NCBI GenBank assembly: GCA_964458125.1
Contig: CAYWHE010000238.1
Coordinates: 1-5,612 of the forward strand
Direction: 5' to 3'
Source: CAYWHE01 sp964458125
Lineage (GTDB): Bacteria; Bacteroidota; Bacteroidia; AKYH767-A; OLB10
DNA: 5,612 nucleotides
Positions 1-5,612 of this stretch are shown in pieces. Position 1 is the first letter of the stretch. Every line of letters begins with the position of its first letter. Position numbers and translations under genes: made by a program. The notes under the pieces were generated by a model. It was not told the origin of the DNA and ran no database searches. It saw only the letters and a list, made by a program, of their open reading frames with translations.

Positions 1-192
1 GCACGGGCCTCATCGCCTCCGGTTTGGGAATGGCGCAGGGTATGGGCATTTATTAACCCAAGCCTGCTGCTGCCGTATATATTCAGTTCATCTAACCACA
101 GGCTGTCTTTACTGGATATCCGACTTGAAATCCTGAGCAAATGCTGTTGATCCAACAGTCATCAGTAAAATAAATGGCAGCCGGAAAATCAT
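1..192 (-). pseudogene. Start of a secreted-protein gene, frame broken after 27 codons; runs off the left edge
   Basis: An ATG at 192 (minus strand), 10 bases after the stop of the lipoprotein gene, opens a convincing signal peptide: Met-Ile-Phe-Arg, a hydrophobic core (LPFILLMTVG), then STAFAQ, a cleavage site typical of Bacteroidota. The frame then reads DFKSDIQ and stops at TAA 109-111. A second minus-strand frame covers this stretch and stays open to the left edge, reading ISSKDSLWLDELNIYG and onward. Removing one base between about 112 and 135 would join signal peptide and second frame into one exported protein. The short 'SLWLDELNI' just after a signal peptide is loosely reminiscent of the start of NPCBM domains on secreted glycoside hydrolases; this is a weak resemblance, not an identification. 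The break may be a real mutation or a sequencing error. The tight spacing suggests co-transcription with the lipoprotein gene. Confidence 0.5.
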
Positions 193-202
193 GCGTTGCT
201 TA

Positions 203-973
203 TCAATATATGGCATACCCTGAGGTGGTAGAGACTGCAGATCCAAACTCCTCCTTTAACTGAATGTTACACCAGATGTAGCTGATTCGGTTTTGCTGGT
301 TAGCATCCTTATAGTTATTCACGCAAACAAAACCATTTGTGGCCCAAAATACTTTTGGGTCCTCATTAACTCTCAGCACCACTTCACCCTGCTTAACAGG
401 AAAGGCAGGTACAATCCGGTAAACTCCCTCCAGGGTTTGATCAAACGGGGTCAGATCAAGTGTGTTGAACGTAAAGAGCAACCCCTTGTTGGGTGTAAGC
501 AGCCCATAGATTTCCACATCATTACCGTTGCCGGCAAAGTTGAGAATGTTGGTCTGGGTTTGGGTGTAATTAATGGATCCAACGTTGTGTGTCAGCGCCG
601 GAGGCGAACAGGGAGGTGTGTCGAAAGTAAAAGTAGCCAGGTTTACCGTAGATTCCTTTACACAACTGTTTACGGTAGCCTTTACCTTGTATGCACCATT
701 CGTGGCAGAACTAGCATTGGGCCGGTATGGGTTCTGAACGTTCGATGTAAATCCTCCTGGTCCCGTCCAGGAATAGGAAGCGCCTGAAATGCTGCTGGCA
801 TACAGCCTCAGGGTATCCGTTGCAGGTGCTGCAATTCCGCTGGCTGTAACGGCAGGTACGCCATTGCATGGATCGGAGGAAGAAGAATCGTCATCACTAC
901 TTTTTTTACAGGATGTGATCATGGAGAACACAACAAAACAGGCAAGGCCTGTGACAATAGTTAATGTTTTCAT
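203..973 (-). CDS. Surface-exposed lipoprotein with an Ig/PKD-like domain
   Basis: A 256-residue protein of unknown specific function. It begins with Met-Lys, a hydrophobic stretch (residues 4-19) and a lipobox ending ITSC, so Cys22 is the expected lipidated residue. Directly after it, KKSSDDDSSSSD matches the Ser/Asp-rich lipoprotein export signal that sends Bacteroidota lipoproteins to the outer face of the outer membrane. Residues about 36-112 resemble the Ig/PKD-like modules of this phylum, with the core SYSWTGPGGF (67-76), then NPYRPN and GAYKVKATVNSC; Cys36 and Cys104 could form a disulfide. Residues about 113-256, with Cys121, Cys217 and Cys235, match no family I recognise; they look beta-rich. 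The start at 973 is supported by the signal peptide and an A-rich leader without a Shine-Dalgarno motif. It is followed after 10 bases by another secreted-protein start, so the pair may form an operon. A role in binding a ligand or partner at the surface is inference. Confidence 0.88.
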   Translation of the reverse strand: MKTLTIVTGLACFVVFSMITSCKKSSDDDSSSSDPCNGVPAVTASGIAAPATDTLRLYASSISGASYSWTGPGGFTSNVQNPYRPNASSATNGAYKVKATVNSCVKESTVNLATFTFDTPPCSPPALTHNVGSINYTQTQTNILNFAGNGNDVEIYGLLTPNKGLLFTFNTLDLTPFDQTLEGVYRIVPAFPVKQGEVVLRVNEDPKVFWATNGFVCVNNYKDANQQNRISYIWCNIQLKEEFGSAVSTTSGYAIY

Positions 974-1143
974 AGGTTTGTTTGGTTTAAGTATTTATTT
1001 TTTAACATAAGAATTTCTTGACTCCTGAATGGTAAGGATACCTTCCTCCGTTTCCTTTTTAAGGCGTATGAGGTTGTTGATTCTTGTACTGTTGGCATGC
1101 TTAACTTTAACTCAATACTTTTCAAAATTCCAGTGAGCAATAG

Positions 1144-1158
1144 GGAGCATAATGCTCC
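1144..1158. repeat. Perfect 15-base palindrome (operator-like)
   Basis: GGAGCAT-A-ATGCTCC is a perfect inverted repeat with 7-base arms around a single central base. It lies about 170 bases upstream of the lipoprotein start. Its size and symmetry fit a binding site for a dimeric regulator. It has no run of T after it on either strand, so it is not a terminator. The arms would not form a good RNA hairpin because the loop is only one base, which favours a DNA site if it is functional. No regulator gene is visible nearby, and one palindrome this size can arise by chance. Confidence 0.35.
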
Positions 1159-1240
1159 GTTGAAATGTATGTTAGCTTCCTATCTTCAATAATTCGGAAA
1201 TGAACCGGAGCTTAGGACTTTTTATTCATTTAATCTTTTC

Positions 1241-1337
1241 GGTAAACAATTGAGATAGTTGCCATGTTTGGTTGTTGTGAAATTCATGGTAAATCTAAGC
1301 AATTAAATAATACGGGGTAAACAATGGGGTAAACAAT
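1241..1337. repeat. Three copies of GGTAAACAAT, two of them in a 12-base tandem repeat
   Basis: The decamer GGTAAACAAT occurs at 1241-1250, 1316-1325 and 1328-1337. The last two belong to an exact head-to-tail duplication of GGGGTAAACAAT (1314-1325 and 1326-1337). The copies share one orientation and lie in the gene-free gap. They may be binding sites for a regulator, or a small slippage duplication beside a chance match. The sequence does not match a DnaA box or another site I recognise. Confidence 0.5.
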
Positions 1338-1340
1338 TAA

Positions 1341-1380
1341 TGTTTTATGGTGCTTTTATTTGCTTAAACATGCTTTAGTC
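1341..1380. repeat. Four imperfect 10-base units starting TGYTT in helical phase
   Basis: Directly after the 12-base tandem repeat the sequence divides into four consecutive decamers: TGTTTTATGG, TGCTTTTATT, TGCTTAAACA and TGCTTTAGTC. The TGCTT start recurs exactly at 1351, 1361 and 1371, with a TGTTT variant at 1341. A 10-base period places the units on nearly the same face of the DNA helix, which would suit phased T-tract curvature or cooperative protein binding. The match beyond the first five bases is poor, so chance is a real possibility. Confidence 0.35.
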
Positions 1381-1447
1381 CAATAGTAAAAAGTCTGTCT
1401 TAGCCCCCAGTTTGACTGGACGAAAATAATAAATTAATTTAGCCTCT

Positions 1448-1491
1448 GTAGAATTAGAGAATGATAAAGTATTCCCCACTCTAAGTTCTAC
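1448..1491. repeat. Imperfect inverted repeat, 12-base arms
   Basis: GTAGAATTAGAG (1448-1459) pairs with CTCTAAGTTCTAC (1479-1491): twelve base pairs with one bulged G and a 19-base loop. It lies about 85 bases past the stop of the histidine kinase fragment, so it could form a hairpin near the 3' end of that transcript. No T-run follows the stem directly on either strand, so it does not meet the usual pattern of a rho-independent terminator. It could be a 3'-end structure, a leftover of a small mobile element, or chance in AT-rich DNA. Confidence 0.35.
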
Positions 1492-1575
1492 GATTTGATC
1501 ATTCTTAAAATAATACTGATGATGATGTGATGTAAATAACGGTGTTTCATATTCAGATCCATGAGTCCACCTGGA

Positions 1576-2211
1576 TTATGGAAGTCTTTTCCCCCCGGCC
1601 GGTTCAATAGTAAAACATGCGCCCTGTCCTTCCTGGCTTTCGAAGGTAAGTTTGCCTCCGTGTGACTGGATAATTTCATAGCTGATGGAGAGGCCAAGAC
1701 CGGTGCCATCCCCGGGAGGTTTGGTGGTAAAAAAAGGCTGAAATATTTTATTTTTTACGGAAGCCGGAATGCCGTTGCCATTATCTGAAATATTAACGAC
1801 CGCCATTTTATCCTTCACCAGTGATTGAACAAACAGGCGGGGTTGAAATGCGGGATCGTTTTTTTGTTTTTCCTGTATGGCATAAAAGGAATTGTTAAAC
1901 AGGTTCAGCAACACACGTGAGATTTCTTTGCTGATCAGCATCACCCGGGGCATGGACTGAAGGTCAAAGGCCATTTCACAGCGGAAACCTGGTGTCAGGG
2001 CCATCCAGTTCTGATAAGCCATGTTGGCTGTTTGTCTGCTAAACTGATTCAGGCTGATGAGTTCATATTCTCCTGCACGGTTCTGACTGTGATCAATCAT
2101 GTTTTTAACAATATTCTCCGCCCGTCTGCCGTGTTGCTCAATTTTTGTCAGGTTATTTTCGATCAGCAGCATAACATCCTTTTGTTCCTCGGCATCAGGA
2201 GCAGGTGGGTG
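1576..2211 (-). pseudogene. 5'-truncated sensor histidine kinase: ATPase domain only
   Basis: The frame encodes the second helix of the dimerisation region and a complete-looking HATPase domain. From the first ATG (2172) it gives 198 residues. NLTKIEQHGRRAENIVKNM (residues 7-25) matches the region just before the ATPase in large Bacteroidota sensor kinases. The ATP-binding boxes are all present: N box EISRVLLNLFNNSFYAI (83-99), G1 DNGNGIP (130-136), F box IFQPFFTT (143-150) and G2 GTGLGLS (156-162). Family similarity reaches upstream of the ATG through codons reading AEEQKDV, but a TGA at 2212-2214 closes the frame, and no minus-strand frame from there to 2378 contains the H-box (HEIxNPL type) or a sensor domain. 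Without the phospho-acceptor His it could not autophosphorylate, though a stand-alone ATPase product from 2172 is conceivable. No response regulator lies nearby. I read it as a remnant of a larger gene. Confidence 0.8.
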
Positions 2212-2214
2212 TCA

Positions 2215-2378
2215 ATAAGCTTTTTCAGAGTTTATGGAAAAGCCTGAAATCTTCACTTTTGTTTTTTTCCGGTTTCCCGGAACCCACTTTTATACAATGA
2301 AAATGGCATTTCGCTCAATACGTCCTGCTGATCTGAACGACCGGGTTACCTTCGTCATACTCATAAAAAATACTGAAA
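2215..2378 (+). promoter_or_regulatory. Divergent spacer, presumed promoter region of the fibre-like protein gene
   Basis: This 164-base stretch separates the kinase remnant from the plus-strand gene at 2379 and must hold that gene's promoter if it has its own. Visible elements are a T-run followed by an inverted repeat TTCCGG-TTTC-CCGGAA (2267-2282), a TATACAAT sequence at 2291-2298 that resembles a -10 box, and an A-rich leader just before the ATG. A TTTG at 2258-2261 lies too far from TATACAAT to make the usual Bacteroidota -33/-7 pair, so the exact promoter cannot be assigned. The inverted repeat could be an operator; with its T-run upstream of the stem it is not a plus-strand terminator. 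Confidence 0.35.
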
Positions 2379-3812
2379 ATGAAGACAACCCCGATTGCTC
2401 AACCCGGATACCTGTTCATTCTTCGACTGGTTATCATCCTGATTATATGTTTCGCCACCGGAATACAACGGACGAATGCACAGTCCTGGAACCTTACCGG
2501 AAATGCAGGCACCAGCGGCAGCACGAATTTTATCGGTACGACGGATAATACCAGTCTGAAGGTAAAAACCAACAATGCCTTGCGGATCACGGTGCAAAGC
2601 GGCGGAAAGGTGGCCATTGGTTCCCATACTCCGGTTTTTAAGCTGGATGTGAAGGGGGGGAGCATTACCACAGATTCCTTGTACCGCATTGCCGGCGTGC
2701 CGGTAATCAGCCGCAGCGCTTCCAATGCCATACAGGTAGGCAATGCTACGGCAACGGTAGGCATAGGCACGTCAACACCGACACAGAAACTGGAAGTTGC
2801 GGGCATGATTTACAGTACCAGTGGAGGCTATAAATTCCCGGACGGCAGCGTACAAATCACGGCCGCACCGGCTGTGGCCGCCAATCCCCAGTTGTCAAAT
2901 CTAGCTGCAACGGCCGTTAACGCCAGTCTTCTTCCGGCCGCCACCGCCACACATGCTCTGGGTTCGGCTTCTTTACGATGGAGTACCCTGGCCGGCTCCG
3001 TGCTTGATATCAAAACAACAACTACAGCCGTTCCGGCCATTATTGACGGGGCTTCGGGCATGTATATGAAACTAAACGAAAACGGCACGTACCGTGGTTA
3101 TCTCGGTTCTTATGCTGGTAATCCACAGGATGTTGATTTCGGCACGGGTAGTTCCAACACGCTGGGCGCCGTACACCTGGCGCTTCGAGGCATTCCGGCT
3201 TTAACGGTGGCCAGTAATGGCAGCGTAGGCATTGGCATTACCCAGCCTGCGGCCGGCTTGCATGTGTTATTCAACAGCGCCCTGACAGATCCCCACCTTA
3301 GGCTGGAACAAGACAACGGGGATTACGCGCGACTCACCTTTTCAAATACAACAACCCCGGGCTACTGGACGATTGCCGGGCATAACGATTCCATCCTTTC
3401 CAACTCCCGCCTGAATTTTTACAACAGCGCCACCGGTGACGTCCTCAGTGTAACCGGTAACGGCAACGTTTGTATTGGGACAGGAACTCCAGCTGCAGGA
3501 TATAAATTGTCGGTGGCCGGAAAGGTGATCTGTACCGAAATGAAGGTCCAGGCACAGGTCAACTGGCCGGACTATGTTTTTGAAAAGGATTATATCCTGC
3601 CTTCCATGGATGAAGTGAAGGAGTTTATTCAAACCAATCATCACCTTCCCGGTGTTCCTTCGGCGGCAGCTATCGAACTGCAGCAGGGTGTCGAGGTAGG
3701 GGCCATGCAGGCCATCCTCCTGAAAAAGGTGGAAGAACTGACCCTGTATGTCCTGCAGCAACAGGATGAAATCAGCAGGATTAAAAGCGGCTTACAGGCC
3801 AGGAGTAAATAA
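2379..3812 (+). CDS. Secreted tail-fibre-like surface protein with C-terminal coiled coil
   Basis: A 477-residue exported protein of a type common in Bacteroidota but without a defined biochemical role. A long signal peptide (hydrophobic 11-29) ends near TNA|QSW (Ala34/Gln35). Residues 37-62 show the phylum motif NLTGNAGT…NFIGTTDN. Four short repeats follow, built on 'G.VGIGT..P..KL.V.G' at about 75-93, 125-142, 281-296 and 362-381, as in trimeric fibre and adhesin shafts. YKFPDGSVQITA (151-162) and NPQLSNLAATAV…LLPAATATHALGSASLRWSTL (169-204) are also typical fibre-like segments. The C-terminal module begins WPDYVFEKDYILPSMDEV (396-411), continues with HLPGVPSA (422-429) and ends in a predicted coiled coil (about 440-470). 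It is known from many such proteins and might act in trimerisation or as a folding end-piece; that is inference. The start is supported by the signal peptide. A BNR protein gene follows after 48 bases on the same strand. An adhesin or extracellular fibre is the likeliest role. Confidence 0.85.
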   Translation: MKTTPIAQPGYLFILRLVIILIICFATGIQRTNAQSWNLTGNAGTSGSTNFIGTTDNTSLKVKTNNALRITVQSGGKVAIGSHTPVFKLDVKGGSITTDSLYRIAGVPVISRSASNAIQVGNATATVGIGTSTPTQKLEVAGMIYSTSGGYKFPDGSVQITAAPAVAANPQLSNLAATAVNASLLPAATATHALGSASLRWSTLAGSVLDIKTTTTAVPAIIDGASGMYMKLNENGTYRGYLGSYAGNPQDVDFGTGSSNTLGAVHLALRGIPALTVASNGSVGIGITQPAAGLHVLFNSALTDPHLRLEQDNGDYARLTFSNTTTPGYWTIAGHNDSILSNSRLNFYNSATGDVLSVTGNGNVCIGTGTPAAGYKLSVAGKVICTEMKVQAQVNWPDYVFEKDYILPSMDEVKEFIQTNHHLPGVPSAAAIELQQGVEVGAMQAILLKKVEELTLYVLQQQDEISRIKSGLQARSK

Positions 3813-3860
3813 TGTTGAACCAATATGCCGGCCTGGAAATTTCTTCAGACCAAAAAGGAA

Positions 3861-5612
3861 ATGAAAATGAAAAATAACCTCCTGATCATAGCGCTCTCTT
3901 TCATGTCCTTGTTTTCCGTTGCGCAAAAGCCGGAACCTCCATTCCCGCCTATGGACCTGAAGAATGAAAAATTCAGCGACATCAAACTGAAATTGAACGA
4001 ATATCTGGTCAAGCTGAAGGAAGGGGATTTCGATTTTCGGGTGTCAAAGGATGGCTATGCCGAAAACACTAGTCTTTCGAGACGTCTGCGCTTCTGGATG
4101 CAGGACATGGACCAGCACCTCGATGAGCATGGTTATGTTTTCAATTACCAGGAAAAAAACAGGCTGGAATACCTGAAAGTCATCGGGAACCGGGAGGGAA
4201 TGAACAAAAGTTCTTCTTTAATTTCCAGTGGCAACTGGCATGTACTTCCCGTCAACCAGTTTTCACCCTCGAATTGGGGACAGGGCCGTACGAATTGCCT
4301 GGCCATCGATCCCTTCAACGTTGACATCATCTATGCCGGCGCTATTGAAGGCGGCGTCTGGAAAACCGCCGACGGAGGGGCTTCCTGGAGCTGCATCACC
4401 AATCATCTGGCGTTACCTGCCATTGGCTGCATTGCCATACACCCGTTGCAGCCGTCCACCATATTTATTTTCACCGGTGCCCGGGGCAATAACATTAAAT
4501 ATTATGAAACCGGTTTATATTCCCAGGGCATCTACGTCACCTATGACGGTGGGCAAAACTGGTACCGGACGGGGTTGTCGTTTAATACTTCCGCCAAGGT
4601 GCTTTCCGGCGCCATCCGGTTTTCCCCTGTGAATCCCAATGTTTTGCTGGCGGCCACCAGCGTGGGTGTTTTCCGTTCAGCCGACGGGGGAGCCAGCTGG
4701 GACACTACGGTTACAGGGTTGTTTTGCGATCTCGAATTCAAACCGGGAACAATGACCTGTTATGCCACGGACACCACCGGCATTTACAAGTCAACGGATG
4801 AGGGCCTTACCTGGACAAAGATTCCGGATTCGGCTTACCCCTTGTTTAATCCGCCCCCTGTTCATCCCTGTGCAGCCGAAATAGCCGTTTCACCGGCCAG
4901 TCCGGGTGTGCTATACGCCTATTATTACAGCGATTCCCGTGCGACGGTTTACAAGTCCAATAATTCCGGCGGGTCCTTTTCCTTTATGAATGAAGTGTGG
5001 AATTTCGATTCTCTGCAGAACTGGTACAACTACGCTTTGGCCGCATCGCCTGTGAACAGTGCAGTGGTGTATCTGGGAAAATTTTCGTGTTACCGGTCTG
5101 TCAACAACGGACTTACCTTTAACCAGAATGTAAACGGACTGCATGTGGATCAGCATGAGGTGGTGGCCCTGAACGATACGGTTGCCTTTGCCGCCAATGA
5201 CGGGGGCGTATATAAAACCACGAACGGGGGGACGGACTGGAACATGATCAGCGCCGGTATCAACAATGCGGCTTATATCGGCATTGCCGGTTACCCTGGG
5301 AATCCCAACTATTTTTTCGGCGGCACCTGGGATAACGGGGCCTTGCTGTACAATAACGGCTGGCTGCAGGGAGTCAATTCCGGAGACCGTGGGGATTGCC
5401 TGATTAAACCGAATGATACATCCGTTAAATATTTATCTGTTCTGGCGCTGACCCGTGAACTATACCGGATGAATGGCAATAACCCCCTCGTCAACATTAC
5501 CCCGTGGGCGGGATGCAATTGTGTGGACCAGACTCCCTTTTATCCGCATAAACTCTATTATCAGAACCCCTTAAACCCAAACAGCATTTATACGATTTCC
5601 AGGAGGCTGTAC
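3861..5612 (+). CDS. Secreted BNR-repeat (sortilin/VPS10-like) beta-propeller protein, 3' end outside the window
   Basis: The frame is open for 584 codons to the right edge with no stop. It starts at ATG 3861 behind AAAAAGGAA; an in-frame ATG two codons later is an alternative. A signal peptide (core LLIIALSFMSLF, 7-18) ends near SVA|Q22. Residues about 23-125 form a charged, probably helical region. The propeller then shows Asp-box (SxDxGxxW) motifs: TADGGASW (169-176), TYDGGQNW (227-234), SADGGASW (273-280), STDEGLTW (311-318), a weaker SNNSGGSF (366-373), VNNGLTF (414-420) and TTNGGTDW (453-460). 'GRTNCLAIDPFNVDIIYAG' before the first box and 'GGTWDNGALL' (487-496) are usual in this family. 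Such proteins are often type IX secretion substrates with a C-terminal sorting domain, which here would lie beyond the window. Asp boxes are structural and do not prove sialidase activity; no catalytic motif is evident. It probably shares a transcript with the fibre-like gene 48 bases upstream. Confidence 0.87.
   Translation, partial: MKMKNNLLIIALSFMSLFSVAQKPEPPFPPMDLKNEKFSDIKLKLNEYLVKLKEGDFDFRVSKDGYAENTSLSRRLRFWMQDMDQHLDEHGYVFNYQEKNRLEYLKVIGNREGMNKSSSLISSGNWHVLPVNQFSPSNWGQGRTNCLAIDPFNVDIIYAGAIEGGVWKTADGGASWSCITNHLALPAIGCIAIHPLQPSTIFIFTGARGNNIKYYETGLYSQGIYVTYDGGQNWYRTGLSFNTSAKVLSGAIRFSPVNPNVLLAATSVGVFRSADGGASWDTTVTGLFCDLEFKPGTMTCYATDTTGIYKSTDEGLTWTKIPDSAYPLFNPPPVHPCAAEIAVSPASPGVLYAYYYSDSRATVYKSNNSGGSFSFMNEVWNFDSLQNWYNYALAASPVNSAVVYLGKFSCYRSVNNGLTFNQNVNGLHVDQHEVVALNDTVAFAANDGGVYKTTNGGTDWNMISAGINNAAYIGIAGYPGNPNYFFGGTWDNGALLYNNGWLQGVNSGDRGDCLIKPNDTSVKYLSVLALTRELYRMNGNNPLVNITPWAGCNCVDQTPFYPHKLYYQNPLNPNSIYTISRRLY

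Larger units (their letters stand above)
974..1575. other. AT-rich gap without a gene
   Basis: About 600 bases separate the lipoprotein start from the end of the histidine kinase fragment, and no frame shows a believable protein. The DNA is visibly richer in A and T than the flanking genes. The part next to the lipoprotein (about 974-1100) should carry that gene's promoter, but I see no clear Bacteroidota TAnnTTTG element. A small palindrome, AAGAA-T-TTCTT at 1009-1019, lies 36 bases upstream of the start codon. Further on there are a 15-base palindrome, tandem and phased short repeats and a longer inverted repeat, each listed separately. No RNA gene could be recognised. Confidence 0.7.

Noticed and set aside
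3..56. Plus-strand open frame from the left edge reading TGLIASGLGMAQGMGIY before a TAA, possibly the end of a membrane protein
   Set aside because: Only 17 codons, no recognisable family, and it lies opposite the more convincing signal-peptide gene on the minus strand.
293..787. Long plus-strand open frame opposite the lipoprotein gene
   Set aside because: It is antisense to a gene with a clear signal peptide, lipobox and Ig-like domain, and its translation shows no domain or compositional sense.
1200..1253. Short plus-strand ORF MNRSLGLFIHLIFSVNN in the AT-rich gap
   Set aside because: Seventeen codons, no ribosome-binding signal and no neighbouring context; expected by chance in AT-rich DNA.
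1590..1601. C-run followed by CCGGCCGG near the kinase stop as a terminator
   Set aside because: It lies inside the coding end of the kinase fragment and has no following T-run on the minus strand.
2399..3761. Several minus-strand open frames opposite the fibre-like protein gene
   Set aside because: They mirror a strongly supported plus-strand gene; their translations are rich in Pro, Val and Cys runs typical of antisense reading and carry no known motif.
4228..4632. Plus-strand 134-codon frame inside the BNR gene
   Set aside because: It overlaps the propeller frame, which has clear Asp boxes throughout; the alternative translation has no recognisable content.
3861..5612. Sialidase assignment from the Asp-box repeats
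   Set aside because: Asp boxes are structural and occur in many propellers; no arginine triad or FRIP-type motif is evident in the visible part.

Overview
The window looks like a chromosomal segment of a member of the Bacteroidota, probably close to Chitinophagaceae or Sphingobacteriia. The evidence is several exported proteins whose signal peptides end in '-AQ', a lipoprotein whose Cys is followed by a Ser/Asp-rich surface-export signal, A-rich translation starts with little Shine-Dalgarno character, a surface protein with 'WxLTGNAGT…NFIGTTDN' and repeated 'VGIGTxxPxxKLxVxG' motifs, and a BNR-type beta-propeller protein of the kind usually secreted by the type IX system in this phylum. The family placement is inference; no rRNA or marker gene is present.

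Left part (about 1-2211), minus strand. From right to left it holds the C-terminal part of a sensor histidine kinase that has lost its sensor region and phospho-acceptor His (1576-2211), a gene-free AT-rich gap of about 600 bases with several short repeats and palindromes (974-1575), an intact surface lipoprotein with an Ig/PKD-like domain (203-973), and, 10 bases further on, the start of a secreted-protein gene whose frame breaks after 27 codons (1-192). This half looks partly decayed.

Right part (about 2215-5612), plus strand. A divergent spacer leads into two closely spaced genes. The first is a 477-residue secreted protein with tail-fibre-like repeats and a C-terminal coiled-coil module (2379-3812). 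After 48 bases comes a second secreted protein with at least seven BNR/Asp-box motifs, which runs off the right edge (3861 to the end). The two probably share a transcript and both act at or beyond the cell surface.

I found no RNA gene, CRISPR array, transposase, attachment site or clear rho-independent terminator. I did not find a convincing new biological system. The most useful leads are the two broken genes, the phased short repeats in the AT-rich gap, and the pairing of a fibre-like protein with a propeller protein.
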